The notes: generated by a model not told the origin, from the letters alone. DNA of 64,000 nucleotides from Flexivirga meconopsidis (GCF_026162425.1 NZ_JAOBQJ010000006.1:124001-188000); one strand, 5' to 3'. Counted from the stretch's first letter, positions 45,886 to 56,678 are shown. Program-made: numbers and translations.

Positions 45886-46932
45886 TCAGGAAGCCTTGAC
45901 CTCACTCACCGGCATGGACGAATCTGCCGGCAGGTCAAGGGAACTCGGCGGCAGGCCGCGCTGCACCAGCTGCGAGCCCAGCGCGGCAACCATCGCCCCG
46001 TTGTCGGTGCACAGTCGCACGCGCGGCACCCGGAGGCTGATGCCGGCGGCCGCGCAGCGTTCCTCGGCGAGTGCGCGCAGCCGGGAGTTCGCGGTCACTC
46101 CGCCGCCGATCTGCAGGTCGTTGATGCCGTGAGTCCGGCATGCGTCGATCGCCTTGGCGGTCAGGACGTCCACGACCGCTTCGTTGAAGCTGGCGGCCAC
46201 ATCGGCCACCGGCACCGGCTCACCGGCGACCTGACGCTCCTGGACCCACCGCACCACAGCGGTCTTGAGGCCGGAGAAGGAGTAGTCGAAGCGGTGCTTT
46301 TCCAGATCCTTACGCGCGGTCAGGCCGCGGGGAAAACGGATCGCTTGCGGGTCGCCGTCCGCAGCAGCCCGCTCGATGTGCGGCCCGCCGGGATAGGGCA
46401 GCTCCAACACCCGCGCCACCTTGTCGAACGCCTCCCCCGCGGCGTCGTCGATCGTGCTGCCGAGCTCGACCACGTCGGAAGCGATGTCGCGCACCAGCAG
46501 CAGATTGGTGTGGCCACCCGAAACGAGCAGCGCCACAGTGGGTTCCGGCAGCGGACCGTGGTCGAGTACGTCGGCGCAGACATGCGCGGCGAGGTGGTTG
46601 ACGCCGTAGAGCGGCTTGTCCAGCGCCCACGACAACGCCTTCGCCGCCGACACCCCGACCATCAACGCCCCCGCAAGCCCGGGCCCGGAGGTCACCGCGA
46701 TTGCGTCGACGTCGGCGAGCTTGTGACCGGTCTCCTCGCACGCCCGGCGGATCGTCGGCACCAACGCCTCGAGATGCGCCCGACTGGCCACCTCAGGCAC
46801 GACGCCACCGAAGCGCGCATGCTCATCGACACTGCTCGCGACGACGTCACCGAGCAACTCGTTGCCGCGCACGAACGCGACACCGGTCTCGTCGCAGGAG
46901 CTCTCGACACCGAGGATCAATGGCCCGCTCAT
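45886..46932 (-). CDS. tsaD: tRNA t6A threonylcarbamoyltransferase TsaD
   Basis: 348-residue Kae1/Gcp protein that transfers threonylcarbamoyl to A37 of ANN-decoding tRNAs. The iron-binding histidines are H113 and H117 in [11 protein letters not shown], and the ASKHA signatures [14 protein letters not shown] and [13 protein letters not shown] are present. The start overlaps the rimI stop by one base. Last gene of the operon tsaE-tsaB-rimI-tsaD. Confidence 0.96.
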   Translation of the reverse strand: MSGPLILGVESSCDETGVAFVRGNELLGDVVASSVDEHARFGGVVPEVASRAHLEALVPTIRRACEETGHKLADVDAIAVTSGPGLAGALMVGVSAAKALSWALDKPLYGVNHLAAHVCADVLDHGPLPEPTVALLVSGGHTNLLLVRDIASDVVELGSTIDDAAGEAFDKVARVLELPYPGGPHIERAAADGDPQAIRFPRGLTARKDLEKHRFDYSFSGLKTAVVRWVQERQVAGEPVPVADVAASFNEAVVDVLTAKAIDACRTHGINDLQIGGGVTANSRLRALAEERCAAAGISLRVPRVRLCTDNGAMVAALGSQLVQRGLPPSSLDLPADSSMPVSEVKAS

Positions 46933-47423
46933 CAGGTGGCAGCTTTCGTGGTCAGGTGGATCCGCATCACGTGCGCGTCGACGTTGCCGGGTTGGTAATA
47001 GCCACGGCGGGTCTGCAGCTGCTCGAATCCCGCTCGCAGATAGAGATTTCGGGCCCGTTCGTTGTCGGCGCGCACCTCCAGGAGCAACGCCTCGGCACCC
47101 GACGCGGTGGCCTCATCGGTCATCCAGTCGAGCAGCCGGCGCCCCAGCCCGCTTCCTTGCGCAGCGGGTGCGACGCCCACGGTCATCACGTCGGCGGTCT
47201 GGCCAGCGCAATCGACCCCGGCATATCCGACCACCGAATCCCCTTCGGTGGCAACGATATAACGCCGGCGGGGTCGACCCGCGAGCTCGGCCCACCAGGA
47301 CTGCGCCGACCAGGCATCGTCCGGGAAGAGCTCGCTGTCGAGCGCGGTCAGGGTTTCGATGTCCGGCCATTCGACCGGCCGCAGCCGGATGCCCAGGTGT
47401 GGGGTCGTCGTTGGGGCACTCAT
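46932..47423 (-). CDS. rimI: ribosomal protein alanine N-acetyltransferase RimI
   Basis: 163-residue GNAT protein. The acetyl-CoA loop is [18 protein letters not shown], and the substrate part has [16 protein letters not shown], close to RimI (acetylation of the N terminus of S18). Position between tsaB and tsaD is standard in actinobacteria. The ATG 47423 leaves 55 bases to tsaB. Confidence 0.92.
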   Translation of the reverse strand: MSAPTTTPHLGIRLRPVEWPDIETLTALDSELFPDDAWSAQSWWAELAGRPRRRYIVATEGDSVVGYAGVDCAGQTADVMTVGVAPAAQGSGLGRRLLDWMTDEATASGAEALLLEVRADNERARNLYLRAGFEQLQTRRGYYQPGNVDAHVMRIHLTTKAAT

Positions 47424-47478
47424 CGGGGCCACCGCAAAGTATCGGAGCGAGGCACGAGCGGAGAACTTTGTGGGGTTG

Positions 47479-48153
47479 TCATCTCGCCAGCACCGACTTC
47501 TGCGCCGACGCGGGCTGCGCGTCGGGCTGACGCAGGTAGAGCGGCTGCACTGGCAGCAGTTCCCGGCCGGCGGCAAGCTCGCCCAGCGCAAACCTCGCGA
47601 GCGAACCAGCATCCACATCCCCCTGTTCGAGCGGCTGCCCAAAGCTGTCCGGATAGAGCAACGGGCCGCGACCGGCGACCGGCAGGGCGCGCAGGTCCTC
47701 GGGCAGCTCCGCCGGCCGGTCGACGCCGGGCAGGCCGGAGACACGCTCGACCCGGTCGGCGTGACTGCGGTAGCGCGCCCAGTAGACCTCCTTGCGCCGG
47801 GCATCGGTCGCCACGAGGAAGTCCTGCGTCATGCCCGACTCGCGCACCGACTGGGCGATGGCGTCGAGGCTGCAGACGCCGTATGCCGGCACGTCCAGCG
47901 CCAGGCCGAGAGTGACCGCAGTGGCAACACCGACCCGCAATCCGGTGAACGGGCCGGGCCCGACACCGACGGCTATGGCTGTGAAGTCGGCGGGTCGGCG
48001 ACCGGCCTGGTCCATCACCCGCTCGATCGTCGGCGTCAGGATCTCCGCGTGCCGACGTGCCTCGACCTCGGTGTGCTCGCCGAGCACGCGGTCACCGTCG
48101 TGCACGGCGACCGTGACGGCGGAGGTGGCGGTATCTATGGCGAGCAGCAGCAC
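47479..48153 (-). CDS. tsaB: t6A biosynthesis protein TsaB
   Basis: 224-residue ASKHA-fold partner of TsaD: LLLAIDTATSAVTVAVHDGD at the start and AVGVGPGPFTGLRVGVATAV around 62-81. It lacks catalytic residues and serves as scaffold for TsaD and TsaE. Confidence 0.94.
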   Translation of the reverse strand: MLLLAIDTATSAVTVAVHDGDRVLGEHTEVEARRHAEILTPTIERVMDQAGRRPADFTAIAVGVGPGPFTGLRVGVATAVTLGLALDVPAYGVCSLDAIAQSVRESGMTQDFLVATDARRKEVYWARYRSHADRVERVSGLPGVDRPAELPEDLRALPVAGRGPLLYPDSFGQPLEQGDVDAGSLARFALGELAAGRELLPVQPLYLRQPDAQPASAQKSVLAR

Positions 48154-48202
48154 CGCACAAGGGTACGCGCCGGTCGCGGCATTGCCTGAATCGCGCGGGC
48201 CC

Positions 48203-48664
48203 TCAGCCGGTCAGCTCGGCGGCGAGCCGCTCGAACCGCTGCCCGCTCGGCAGCATCCGGAGCGTGCGGCTGTCGCCGTCGGCTGCGAGCACCAGCTCGA
48301 GGTGCTCGTCGGCCAGCTCATCGGCCAGGCCGGCGCCCCACTCGACGACGGTGACCGCGTCCGCGACGGACGTGTCGAGGTCGAGGTCGTCGAGCTCGAT
48401 GGCGCCGCTCAGCCGGTAGGCGTCGACGTGGACCAACTCCGGACCGCCGACCAGCGACGGGTGGGTCCGGGCGATCACGAAGGTGGGCGAGGTGATCGGC
48501 CCGCGGACTCCGAGGCCGGCGGCGATGCCTTGGGTCAGCGTCGTCTTGCCGGCACCGAGGCCGCCGGTCAGCACCAGCACGTCCCCCGCACGCAGCAGCT
48601 TGCCGAGACGTTCACCGAATGCGTGTGTCGCCTCGACGGACTCGAGCCGGATGGCGCTGGTCAT
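48203..48664 (-). CDS. tsaE: t6A biosynthesis ATPase TsaE
   Basis: 153-residue P-loop protein: VLTGGLGAGKTTLTQGIAAG (about 34-53), then GVRGPITSPTFVI and the Walker B-like LVHVDAYRL. ATP hydrolysis by TsaE resets the TsaB-TsaD complex. It is immediately adjacent to the alpha/beta hydrolase gene (no intergenic base). Confidence 0.94.
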   Translation of the reverse strand: MTSAIRLESVEATHAFGERLGKLLRAGDVLVLTGGLGAGKTTLTQGIAAGLGVRGPITSPTFVIARTHPSLVGGPELVHVDAYRLSGAIELDDLDLDTSVADAVTVVEWGAGLADELADEHLELVLAADGDSRTLRMLPSGQRFERLAAELTG

Positions 48665-49735
48665 CTACGACTCCTGCGGGGTGTCGAGGGCCCGGCGCGC
48701 GCGTGCGATCAGGGCGAGCAACTCGTCGTCGACCAGGTCGGCGTCCTCCAACGGCAGCACGTGCCCGGCGTGTTTGACGACCACCAGCTCGGCTCCGGGG
48801 ATCTCGTGGGCGAGTTGCTCGCCGTGCGCGATCGGGGTCATCCGGTCACGGGTGCCGTGCATCACCAACGTCTCGATCCCGGTGAATGCCGCGAGCGCGT
48901 CGTGTCGGTCGTGCGTCATGAGCGTCGGCAGGAAGCTGCCGATCACATGCAATCGGGTGGAGAAGATCATTTCGGCGACTTGGCGCACCAGCTCGCTCGG
49001 GACCCGTCTGCCGAATGAATACCGGTGCACCAAAGCGGATTCGACCGGTCGGCCGAGGCCACGCATGCTGTCGAATGCTTCTTGCCGACTCCCCACGCGG
49101 GTGACCGCGCTCGGTCCGAGGCGGTGCACTACCGCACCGAGTTGCTTGCCGAGCCCGTAGTTGACCTCGCTCAGTCCGCCCGCGCTCGTGCTGATGAACG
49201 CTGCTCCGACGACCTGGTTGCGCACCAGCTCGGGGTGTTGCTGGGCGAGGGCCATCATCGCCATACCGCCCATCGAGTGGCCGACGAGCACGACCGGGCC
49301 ATCCGGCACGGCGTCTTCGATCACCGTCGCGAGGTCGTTGCCCAGCTGCTCGATGCTGTATGACGAGTCGGCCCCTTCCTCGGAGCGTCCGTGACCACGC
49401 AGGTCCCACAGCACCACGCGGCAGCCCGCCTCGCGCACGACCTGCCGCTGGCGCGACCACACGTCGTGGTTGTGTGCGTAGCCGTGGGTGAAAACAACTG
49501 TCAGCAATGGATTTTCGGGATGCTCAGGCTCGTCGACCTCGACGTGCAACGGCACACCGTCATCGGCGATGACGGCGATCCCGTGGTCCACAGCCGGCTC
49601 GCCGCCGGCCGCCGGCGCAGCAGATTTGGTGCGGCGCGAACGCAGCACCCGGTCGGTCGCCACGCCGGCCGCGGTGGCGGCGCCGGCGGCCGCGATGCCG
49701 ACACCGAGGCCGATCAGGCCGCGGCGTGAACTCAT
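48665..49735 (-). CDS. alpha/beta hydrolase
   Basis: 356-residue hydrolase with an N-terminal hydrophobic segment (about 8-28). The nucleophile elbow is VLVGHSMGGMAMM (Ser about 153), the oxyanion strand VVFTHGYAHNHDVW and the late histidine in VVKHAGHVLPLED. A gene of this type between alr and tsaE is usual in actinobacterial chromosomes, but its substrate is not known. Overlaps alr by ATGA. Confidence 0.9.
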   Translation of the reverse strand: MSSRRGLIGLGVGIAAAGAATAAGVATDRVLRSRRTKSAAPAAGGEPAVDHGIAVIADDGVPLHVEVDEPEHPENPLLTVVFTHGYAHNHDVWSRQRQVVREAGCRVVLWDLRGHGRSEEGADSSYSIEQLGNDLATVIEDAVPDGPVVLVGHSMGGMAMMALAQQHPELVRNQVVGAAFISTSAGGLSEVNYGLGKQLGAVVHRLGPSAVTRVGSRQEAFDSMRGLGRPVESALVHRYSFGRRVPSELVRQVAEMIFSTRLHVIGSFLPTLMTHDRHDALAAFTGIETLVMHGTRDRMTPIAHGEQLAHEIPGAELVVVKHAGHVLPLEDADLVDDELLALIARARRALDTPQES

Positions 49736-50913
49736 CCGGCAGACTCCCCGGCGAGGCCGTCCGCACCTTCACCGATATAGATCCGCGGCAGCCGGCTACT
49801 CATCCGCGTCACGATCTCGTAGCTGATCGTGCCTGCTGCATCTGCCCAATCCTGAGCGGTGGGAAGGCCTTTCGTCCCGTCCCCGAAGAGGACGACCTCG
49901 TCCCCCGCCTGCACGGCCAGGTCACCCACATCGACCACGAACTGGTCCATGCACACGCGACCGGCGACCTGGAATCGGTGACCGCCGACCTGCACCGGCC
50001 CCCGCGACGATGCTGACCGCGGCACACCGTCGGCATACCCGCACGGCACGTCGATCAGCGTGGTCTCACGATCGGTCACGTAGGTGTGTGCGTAGCTGAC
50101 GCCCTGGCCGGCCGGAACCCGTTTGGTGACAGTGATTTCCGCGCTCATCGTCATCGCCGGAACCAATCCGAAGTGGGCCGGGTCGCCGATGTCGGGCACG
50201 GGTGACAGACCGTAGACCGCAAGGCCGGGGCGCACCATGTCCCAGGCCGCCTCGGGGGTGGTGAGCGTCGCGGCGGAGTTGGACATGTGCCGCACCTCGA
50301 GGGCAAAACCCGCTCGCTCGCAGTCGGCGACGGCATCGGCGAACTTCGCCTGCTGCGCCTGGACCGTCGGGTGGTGTGGCGCATCGGCGAACGCAAAATG
50401 GGTGAAAACCCCTGTGACACTGATGCTTCCGTCTGCGACGTGTCGCTGCGCGGCCTCGACCAGTCGGGGCCAGTCGGGCCCGTACGCGCCGTTACGTCCC
50501 AGCCCGGTGTCGACCTTCAGCTGGACCCGCGCGGTCTCCCCCGCTGCACGCGCTGCCGCCGCAACGGCGTCCAGCTCCCAGATCGCCGGCACCCCGATGT
50601 CGATCTGCCGCCGGACGGCCGCGCCGAAATCGACGCCGGGCGCGTGCAGCCAGGTCAGCAGCGGCGCGGTGATGCCGGCGTCGCGCAACTCGATCGCCTC
50701 GGCGAGCTGTGCCACGCCCAGCCACCGGGCGCCGCCGCGCAACGCCGCACGCGCGCTCGGCACCAGCCCGTGACCGTAGGCATCCCCCTTGACCACGGCC
50801 ATCACCACGGCGTCCCCGGCGAGCGACTGCAGCACCGAGACGTTGTGCGCGATCGCCTCGAGGTCGACGGTGATCCGCGCCGGCACAGCGGAGGGGTTGG
50901 GTTGCTGGCTCAC
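49732..50913 (-). CDS. alr: alanine racemase
   Basis: 393-residue PLP enzyme making D-alanine for peptidoglycan. The PLP lysine lies in AVVKGDAYGHG (about residue 42), the catalytic tyrosine in GVSYAHTYVTD, and CMDQFVVDVG is conserved. The GTG at 50913 was chosen from family length and sits five bases before the end of the nnr gene; the frame stays open upstream but antisense of nothing useful and inside nnr. Confidence 0.95.
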   Translation of the reverse strand: MSQQPNPSAVPARITVDLEAIAHNVSVLQSLAGDAVVMAVVKGDAYGHGLVPSARAALRGGARWLGVAQLAEAIELRDAGITAPLLTWLHAPGVDFGAAVRRQIDIGVPAIWELDAVAAAARAAGETARVQLKVDTGLGRNGAYGPDWPRLVEAAQRHVADGSISVTGVFTHFAFADAPHHPTVQAQQAKFADAVADCERAGFALEVRHMSNSAATLTTPEAAWDMVRPGLAVYGLSPVPDIGDPAHFGLVPAMTMSAEITVTKRVPAGQGVSYAHTYVTDRETTLIDVPCGYADGVPRSASSRGPVQVGGHRFQVAGRVCMDQFVVDVGDLAVQAGDEVVLFGDGTKGLPTAQDWADAAGTISYEIVTRMSSRLPRIYIGEGADGLAGESAG

Positions 50914-50918
50914 GCCGG

Positions 50919-52397
50919 TCAGTCTGGCACTCGCAGCAGCTGGGCGACCGCACGGCCCACCGCGTGCGCGACGTCCAGGGCGCGCACCGGGCCGCCCGGG
51001 TTTGCCTGGTCGGCCGCGACCCCGTGCACCAGCGCGCCGAGCGCGCCGGCCGTCGCCGGATCCACACCGCCGGCAAGGAGGGCCCCGCAGACGCCGGCGA
51101 GGACGTCGCCGGCCCCGGCGGTCGCGAGCCACGAGGGAGCGTCCGCCTGGGTCAGCACCGGCACGCCGGATGACGACGGCGACACCACCGCGGTGACCGA
51201 CCCCTTCAGCAGCACGGTCGCATCGAGCCGATCGGCCACCTGGGCCGCGATCACGGTGGGCGCGTGATGCACGTCCCGCGCCGTGAGGTCCGCCCCTCCC
51301 TCCCCTCGTATGCCGAGGCGCCCGGCCAGCCGCAGCAACTCGCCGGCGTGCGGCGTCAGCAGGGTCGGCGCGGAGCGCGCCGCGTCGATGAGGTCCAGGC
51401 CGCCGGCGTCGAGCAGCACGGGCTGGTCGGACGCGAGCGCGTCACGGGCCACCTGGAGCTGCTCGGGTGACGCGTCGTCGACCACGAGTCCGGAGCCGAT
51501 CGCCCACGCCTGCACGCGGCCCGTCCCGAAGACCGCTTCGGGCACTGCCGATCGCAGCAGGTCGGTGGGTGCGGGCGGCCCGACATACCGGACCATGCCG
51601 ACGCCCGCCGTGACGGCAGCGGTCACCGACAGCACCGCTGCGCCGGTGTAGTGCTCTCCCCCGGCGACGACGCCGAGCACCCCTCGGGCGTACTTGTCGT
51701 CGTCGGGCGTCGGCACCGGCCAGAGCCCGGCCACGTCGGAATATGAAATGCGTTGCACCGCAGCGTCATTGGGGCTGGGCACGCCGATGTCGACGACGGT
51801 CAGCAGCCCGACGGCCGGCTCGGTGACCGGCATCAGGTGCACCGGCTTGAGCAGACTGAAGGTGACCGTCTCGTCGGCGAAGACCGACTGGCTGCGGACC
51901 AGGCCCTCCGGGTCACAGCCCGAGGGCAGGTCGACCGACACCACGAAGGCCTCGTCACCGATCAGCTCGGGTAGCCCACGCAAATGCTCCGGCAGACCGG
52001 GTCGGCCGCCGATGCCGAGGATGCCGTCGATCACCAGATCGGCACCGGCAAGCGCCTCGACAACGGCCGGATCCGGCGTGCCCTCGCGCCATTCGGCGAC
52101 CACGACCCCTGCCTGCCGGGCGGCGGCGAGGCCGTCCTCGTGCGCCGTGCGGCCGACGAGCACCGCGAGCACGTTGACGTCGTCACCGGTCAGCGTCGCG
52201 GCCGCGAAGAGCGCGTCACCGCCGTTGTCGCCGGAGCCGGCGAGCACGACCACCCGGCCGGATTCGTCCTCGAGCCGCGCCGCGGCCACCTCGGCGAGAC
52301 CTGCGGCAGCCCGCGACATGAGCTCCCCGTCCGGCAGCTGCGCCCGGACGGCGTCTTCCGCGGCCCGCACGGTCGGCACGTTATACGCCCGCATCAT
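50919..52397 (-). CDS. nnr: bifunctional NAD(P)HX epimerase/dehydratase
   Basis: 492-residue fusion that repairs hydrated NAD(P)H. The N-terminal YjeF_N epimerase domain has [17 protein letters not shown] and [12 protein letters not shown]; the C-terminal ribokinase-like dehydratase domain has [12 protein letters not shown] and [19 protein letters not shown]. Overlaps acpS by four bases. Confidence 0.95.
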   Translation of the reverse strand: MMRAYNVPTVRAAEDAVRAQLPDGELMSRAAAGLAEVAAARLEDESGRVVVLAGSGDNGGDALFAAATLTGDDVNVLAVLVGRTAHEDGLAAARQAGVVVAEWREGTPDPAVVEALAGADLVIDGILGIGGRPGLPEHLRGLPELIGDEAFVVSVDLPSGCDPEGLVRSQSVFADETVTFSLLKPVHLMPVTEPAVGLLTVVDIGVPSPNDAAVQRISYSDVAGLWPVPTPDDDKYARGVLGVVAGGEHYTGAAVLSVTAAVTAGVGMVRYVGPPAPTDLLRSAVPEAVFGTGRVQAWAIGSGLVVDDASPEQLQVARDALASDQPVLLDAGGLDLIDAARSAPTLLTPHAGELLRLAGRLGIRGEGGADLTARDVHHAPTVIAAQVADRLDATVLLKGSVTAVVSPSSSGVPVLTQADAPSWLATAGAGDVLAGVCGALLAGGVDPATAGALGALVHGVAADQANPGGPVRALDVAHAVGRAVAQLLRVPD

Positions 52398-52759
52398 CGG
52401 CGTTCCTCACTCTCGGCGACCACGATCGCCGACGCGATGCCCGCGTCGTGCGAGATCGACAGGTGCAACGAGGCTACGGCCAGCTGCTCGACCCGTGCGG
52501 CGACGGATCCGGTGAGTTCCCAGGAGGGCTGACCGTCGCCGTTCTTGACGACCACGGCGTCCACCCAGTGCAGTCCCACCGGTGCACCGAGTGCCTTGGC
52601 CAGTGCCTCCTTGGCCGCGAACCGGCCGGCGAGGGAGTTGGGCGGCAGGTCGCGCTCGGCAGGTGCGAAGAGCCGCTTGCGCAGCGCCGGAGTCGCCTCC
52701 AGCTTGGCCATGAAGCGGGCGACATCGACCACGTCGATGCCCACCCCGACGACCGCCAC
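52394..52759 (-). CDS. acpS: holo-[acyl-carrier-protein] synthase
   Basis: 121-residue phosphopantetheinyl transferase that activates ACP with Co[14 protein letters not shown] carries the Mg-binding Asp and [13 protein letters not shown] the Glu/Lys pair. Lies directly after glmS, 10 bases away. Confidence 0.95.
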   Translation of the reverse strand: MAVVGVGIDVVDVARFMAKLEATPALRKRLFAPAERDLPPNSLAGRFAAKEALAKALGAPVGLHWVDAVVVKNGDGQPSWELTGSVAARVEQLAVASLHLSISHDAGIASAIVVAESEERR

Positions 52760-52769
52760 GACGCGAGTC

Positions 52770-54623
52770 CTACTCCACCGTCACCGATTTGGCCAGGTTG
52801 CGCGGTTGATCCACGTCCAGCCCCTTGGCCGTCGACAGCTCCAGCGCGAAGACCTGCAGCGGCACCGTGGTGAGCAGCGGCTGCAGCATCGGTGAGGTGC
52901 GCGGCACCCGGATCACCTCGTCGGCGAACGGTTCGACGGCGGTGTCGCCCTCCTGTGCGATCACCAGGGTGCGAGCGCCGCGCGCCCGGATCTCCTGGAT
53001 GTTGGAGACGACCTTGCCGTGCAGCCCGTGCGGTGTGTCCGGGCCGGGCACCACGATGAAGACCGGCTGGCCGGGCTCGATCAGCGCGATCGGCCCGTGC
53101 TTCAGCTCACCGGCGGCGAAGCCCTCGGCGTGGATGTAGGCCAGCTCCTTGAGCTTCAGCGCGCCCTCCATCGCCACCGGGAAGCCGACGTGCCGGCCGA
53201 GGAAGAGCACCGATCGGGTGTCCGCCATGAAACGGGCGATCTCGCGCACCCGCTCCAGGTTGCCTAGCAGCTCGGTGATGCGGTCCGGCACCTCCTGGAG
53301 CTCGGCCTGCACCGCGCGGGCGTCATCGGCATACGTCTCGCCACGCAGCTGCGTGAGGTAGAGGCCGAGCAGGTAGCAGGCGGTGATCTGGGCGAGGAAC
53401 GCCTTGGTCGAGGCGACCGCGATCTCCGGGCCGGCGTGGGTGTAGAGCACTGCGTCGGACTCGCGCGGGATCGTCGAACCGTGGGTGTTGCAGATCGACA
53501 CGGTCAGCGCGCCGAGCTCACGCGCATGCTTGACCGCCATGAGCGTGTCCATCGTCTCGCCGGACTGGCTGATCGACACCACCAGCGTCCGCTCCCCGGC
53601 AATCGGGTCGCAGTAACGGAATTCGTGGGCCAGGCTCACCTCGACCGGGATGCGGGTCCAGCGTTCGATCGCATACTTGGCGACCATCCCGGCGTATGCC
53701 GCGGTGCCGCACGCGACGATCGTGATCCGGTCGACGGAACGCAGCTGCTCCTCGGAGACGCGCAGCTCGTCCAATGCCAGCGCCCCGGTCTCGTCGGTGC
53801 GGCCGAGCAGCGTGTCGGCGACCGCCTGCGGCTGCTCGTTGATCTCCTTCTCCATGAAGGTCTCGTAACCGCCCTTCTCGGCGGCCGCGGCATCCCAGTC
53901 GACGTGAAATGTCTTGCCCTTGGCGGGTTCTCCGTCGAAGCCGATGACCTCGACCGTGTCCGGGGTGATCGTGACAATCTGGTCCTGCTCCAGCTCCATC
54001 GCCTCGCGGGTGTAGCCGATGAACGCGGCCACGTCGGAGCCGAGGAAGTTCTCACCCTCGCCGAGCCCGACGACCAGGGGTGAGTTGCGGCGGGCACCGA
54101 CGACGACGCCCGGCCGGTCGGCGTGCACGGCGAGCAGGGTGAACGCGCCTTCGAGCCGGGCCACCACGGTGCGCATCGCCTCGGTGAGGTCCCCGTCATA
54201 CGCCTTGGCGAGCAGCTGCGCGACGACCTCGGTGTCGGTCTCGGACTCGAACTGCACGCCCGCGTCGAGCAGTTCGTTCTTCAGCGGGTGGAAGTTCTCG
54301 ATGATGCCGTTGTGGATCAACGCCAGCTTGCCGTGCTCGCCGCCACGGTGCGGGTGGGCGTTCTCGTCGGTCGGACCACCGTGAGTCGCCCACCGGGTGT
54401 GCCCGATGCCGGTCCGGGACGGCGGCAGCGGCCGCTGCTCGATCTCCCCGACCAGATTGACCAGCTTGCCGGCCCGCTTTCGGACGTCGACCTCGTCCCC
54501 GGCGACCAGCGCCACACCGGCCGAGTCATAGCCGCGGTACTCCAGCCGCGCGAGGCCCTCCATGACGACTTCCAGGGCCCGGGCGCCGTCCTGCGCACCG
54601 ACATAACCGACGATTCCACACAT
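52770..54623 (-). CDS. glmS: glutamine-fructose-6-phosphate aminotransferase
   Basis: 617-residue enzyme forming glucosamine-6-phosphate. The N-terminal nucleophile is Cys2 in MCGIVGYVG, with [10 protein letters not shown] and the Ntn-type sites following. Two SIS isomerase domains cover about 290-430 and 460-600 ([18 protein letters not shown]). C terminus [13 protein letters not shown] is canonical. ATG 54623 makes Cys the second residue as required; the frame upstream of it is non-coding. The start lies next to a long inverted repeat shared with coaA. Confidence 0.97.
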   Translation of the reverse strand: MCGIVGYVGAQDGARALEVVMEGLARLEYRGYDSAGVALVAGDEVDVRKRAGKLVNLVGEIEQRPLPPSRTGIGHTRWATHGGPTDENAHPHRGGEHGKLALIHNGIIENFHPLKNELLDAGVQFESETDTEVVAQLLAKAYDGDLTEAMRTVVARLEGAFTLLAVHADRPGVVVGARRNSPLVVGLGEGENFLGSDVAAFIGYTREAMELEQDQIVTITPDTVEVIGFDGEPAKGKTFHVDWDAAAAEKGGYETFMEKEINEQPQAVADTLLGRTDETGALALDELRVSEEQLRSVDRITIVACGTAAYAGMVAKYAIERWTRIPVEVSLAHEFRYCDPIAGERTLVVSISQSGETMDTLMAVKHARELGALTVSICNTHGSTIPRESDAVLYTHAGPEIAVASTKAFLAQITACYLLGLYLTQLRGETYADDARAVQAELQEVPDRITELLGNLERVREIARFMADTRSVLFLGRHVGFPVAMEGALKLKELAYIHAEGFAAGELKHGPIALIEPGQPVFIVVPGPDTPHGLHGKVVSNIQEIRARGARTLVIAQEGDTAVEPFADEVIRVPRTSPMLQPLLTTVPLQVFALELSTAKGLDVDQPRNLAKSVTVE

Positions 54624-54625
54624 AA

Positions 54626-54709
54626 GCGTCAATTGAACCGGATGCCGGGCGGCGGGCGCGAAACCGCCCCGCGGCGGCGCGTGTCGGAGGGCATGCGGTT
54701 CAATGACGC
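54626..54709. promoter_or_regulatory. long inverted repeat between divergent glmS and coaA
   Basis: Left arm 54626-54646 (GCGTCAATTGAACCGGATGC then C) and right arm 54690-54709 pair almost perfectly: the complement of the right arm is GCGTCATTGAACCGCATGCC, so there is one extra A and one mismatch. The spacer is 43 bases and itself GC-rich. The left arm begins 3 bases before the glmS ATG, the right arm includes the coaA ATG (54703). Confidence 0.7.
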
Positions 54710-55665
54710 AGGTGTCCCGCAACCAGTCATCGGTGCCGTCGCCGTATGTCGAGTTCGACCGCGCCGCGTGGTCCGGGCTGCGCGACTCGCACCCGATGAG
54801 CCTGACCCGGGAGGACGTGCGCCGGCTGCGCGGCACCGGCGACCGGCTGGACATGCCGGAGGTCGAGGACATCTACCTGCCGCTGTCCCGGCTGCTCAAT
54901 ATCTACGTCGGCGCCACCGGCCGGCTGCACCGGGTGACGACCGACTTCCTCGGCGAGCGACCGGCGCGCACGCCGTTCGTCATCGGCATCGCCGGATCGG
55001 TCGCGGTGGGCAAGTCGACGACGGCCCGCATCCTGCGGGAGCTGCTCGCGCGCTGGCCGGGCACCCCGCGGGTCGAGCTGGTCACCACCGACGGGTTCCT
55101 CTTCCCCAACGCCGAGCTCGAACGCCGAAACCTCCTGGAACGCAAGGGCTTTCCCGAGTCCTACGACCGGCGCAAGCTGGTCCGCTTCCTGGCCGCGGTG
55201 AAGTCCGGCGCCGCCGAGGTCAGCGCCCCGGTCTACTCCCACCTGACCTACGACATCGTCCCGGACGAGCAGGTCGTGCTCCGCCAGCCAGACGTGCTGA
55301 TCGTCGAGGGCCTCAACGTGCTGCAGCCGTCGATGCCGTCGACCGATCGCCGCGGCACCCTCGCGGTCTCCGACTTCTTCGACTTCTCGGTGTATGTCGA
55401 TGCCCGCGAGGAGCACATCAAGACCTGGTATGTCGAGCGGTTCTTGCGGCTGCGGCAGACGGCATTTGCCGACCCCAACTCCTACTTCCACCGCTACGCG
55501 AGCCTGACCGACGAGCAGGCGATCGACCGCGCGGGGCAGATCTGGGACAGCATCAACGCCCCCAACCTGCAGCAGAATGTCGCACCCACCCGCAGCCGGG
55601 CGACGCTGGTGCTGACCAAGGGTCCGGACCACAACGTGACCCGCGTGCGCCTGCGGAAGGTCTAG
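54703..55665 (+). CDS. coaA: pantothenate kinase type I
   Basis: 320-residue kinase of the first CoA step. The Walker A motif is [19 protein letters not shown] (about 92-110), the substrate part [18 protein letters not shown] and [13 protein letters not shown] follow, and the N-terminal PSPYVEFDR is diagnostic of actinobacterial CoaA. The ATG lies inside the right arm of the inverted repeat described at 54626-54709. Confidence 0.96.
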   Translation: MTQVSRNQSSVPSPYVEFDRAAWSGLRDSHPMSLTREDVRRLRGTGDRLDMPEVEDIYLPLSRLLNIYVGATGRLHRVTTDFLGERPARTPFVIGIAGSVAVGKSTTARILRELLARWPGTPRVELVTTDGFLFPNAELERRNLLERKGFPESYDRRKLVRFLAAVKSGAAEVSAPVYSHLTYDIVPDEQVVLRQPDVLIVEGLNVLQPSMPSTDRRGTLAVSDFFDFSVYVDAREEHIKTWYVERFLRLRQTAFADPNSYFHRYASLTDEQAIDRAGQIWDSINAPNLQQNVAPTRSRATLVLTKGPDHNVTRVRLRKV

Positions 55666-55816
55666 CCAGCTCGCTGATCGAGTAGGACGGGGGCCAGCTC
55701 GCTGATCGAGTAGGACGAGGGCCAGCTCGCTGATCGAGTAGAACGGGGGCCAGCTCGCTGATCGAGTAGGGCGAGGCGGCGAGCCTGCGAGCCGACTCGC
55801 CCGTATCGAGATCAGC
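55666..55816. repeat. four tandem 28-bp CTGATCGAGTAG units with hairpin tail
   Basis: Four units start at 55666, 55694, 55722 and 55750 with an exact 28-base period (CCAGCTCGCTGATCGAGTAG then GACGGGGG or close). They begin at the base after the coaA stop. The last is followed by GCGAGGCGGCGAGC... and closes with GTATCGAGATCAGCG, the inverted partner. Same family as 14168-14274; spacers do not vary as in CRISPR. Confidence 0.9.
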
Positions 55817-56222
55817 GCAACCGCGAGGGCTCCTCGTCGGCTGCCTCGTCATACGGCCCGGCGTCGTCGGCGTACTCGTCCTCGTCGTCCTCGTCGAAGA
55901 GCTGCTCCACGTCGTCGACCGACATGGTGTCCTCGTCCTCATAGTCGTCCGGCTCGGCCGGCGCCGCCTTGCGGGCCCGTGCCCAGAGAAGCAGCCAGAT
56001 CGCGGCGAAGACCGCGAGTACGGCAAGTGCGGCCAGCACGCCGCCGAACACTTGATAGAGCAGGTGTGACACGCCGTTGGCCGGCACCGAACCGCTCGAC
56101 TCGTCGGTGAACGTCGGCGCCTGGTCGTTACCCCAGCTGGCGCCGAGCGCGCCGGCGAACGCGACCAGCACCACTGCAACGATCCAGTAGGTGGCGGCGA
56201 ACAGACGCTTGTGCACGAGCAT
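55812..56222 (-). CDS. two-helix membrane protein with acidic tail
   Basis: 136-residue protein with membrane helices at about 7-27 and 58-82 and a strongly acidic cytoplasmic tail (about 92-130, DDYEDEDTMSVDDVEQLFDE and similar). No domain recognised. The stop codon is contributed by the end of the CTGATCGAGTAG repeat at 55812-55814. Likely a small accessory protein; function unknown. Confidence 0.7.
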   Translation of the reverse strand: MLVHKRLFAATYWIVAVVLVAFAGALGASWGNDQAPTFTDESSGSVPANGVSHLLYQVFGGVLAALAVLAVFAAIWLLLWARARKAAPAEPDDYEDEDTMSVDDVEQLFDEDDEDEYADDAGPYDEAADEEPSRLR

Positions 56223-56357
56223 GCGCCCAAGGTATCCGGCCGGGCCCGCTCGACGCGACGCAACGGGCCGAAGACCCGGGGCCCGGGTGAGTGAATTCCC
56301 GGATCGGCTGGAAGAGTCCCGTCATACGACCCATCGATGGCTAGGAGTTGAGTGCCG

Positions 56358-56678
56358 ATGATCCTCATCGTCGTGAAGTGGCAGATCAAGCCGGAGTACG
56401 CCGACCAGTGGCCGCAGCTGAGCCGGGAGTTCACCGAAGCGACCCGAGCCGAGCCGGGCAACAAGTTCTTCGACTGGTCACGCAGCCTGGAGGATCCGAA
56501 CGAGTACGTGCTGGTCGAGGCGTTCGACGACGACGCCGCCGAGGCACACGTCACCTCCGAGCACTTTGCGAAGGCCCAGGCGGAACTGCCGAAGTATGCC
56601 GCCAAGACCCCGCAGGTCCGCAACATCCAGGGTCAGCCGGAGGCGTGGGACCAGCTGGGCGAGTTCACGGTCGGCTGA
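56358..56678 (+). CDS. ABM domain (putative quinol monooxygenase)
   Basis: 106-residue protein of the dimeric alpha-beta barrel (ABM/YgiN) family: ILIVVKWQIKPEYADQW, REFTEATRAEPGNKFFDW and EAHVTSEHFAKAQAEL. Members oxidise quinols or small polyketides without cofactor or bind haem. AGGAG lies 10 bases before the ATG at 56358; a GTG at 56352 would add two residues. Convergent with the GntP gene. Confidence 0.88.
   Translation: MILIVVKWQIKPEYADQWPQLSREFTEATRAEPGNKFFDWSRSLEDPNEYVLVEAFDDDAAEAHVTSEHFAKAQAELPKYAAKTPQVRNIQGQPEAWDQLGEFTVG

Noticed and set aside
55666-55816. CRISPR-like array
   Set aside because: The repeats are contiguous 28-mers with no variable spacers and no cas genes nearby.
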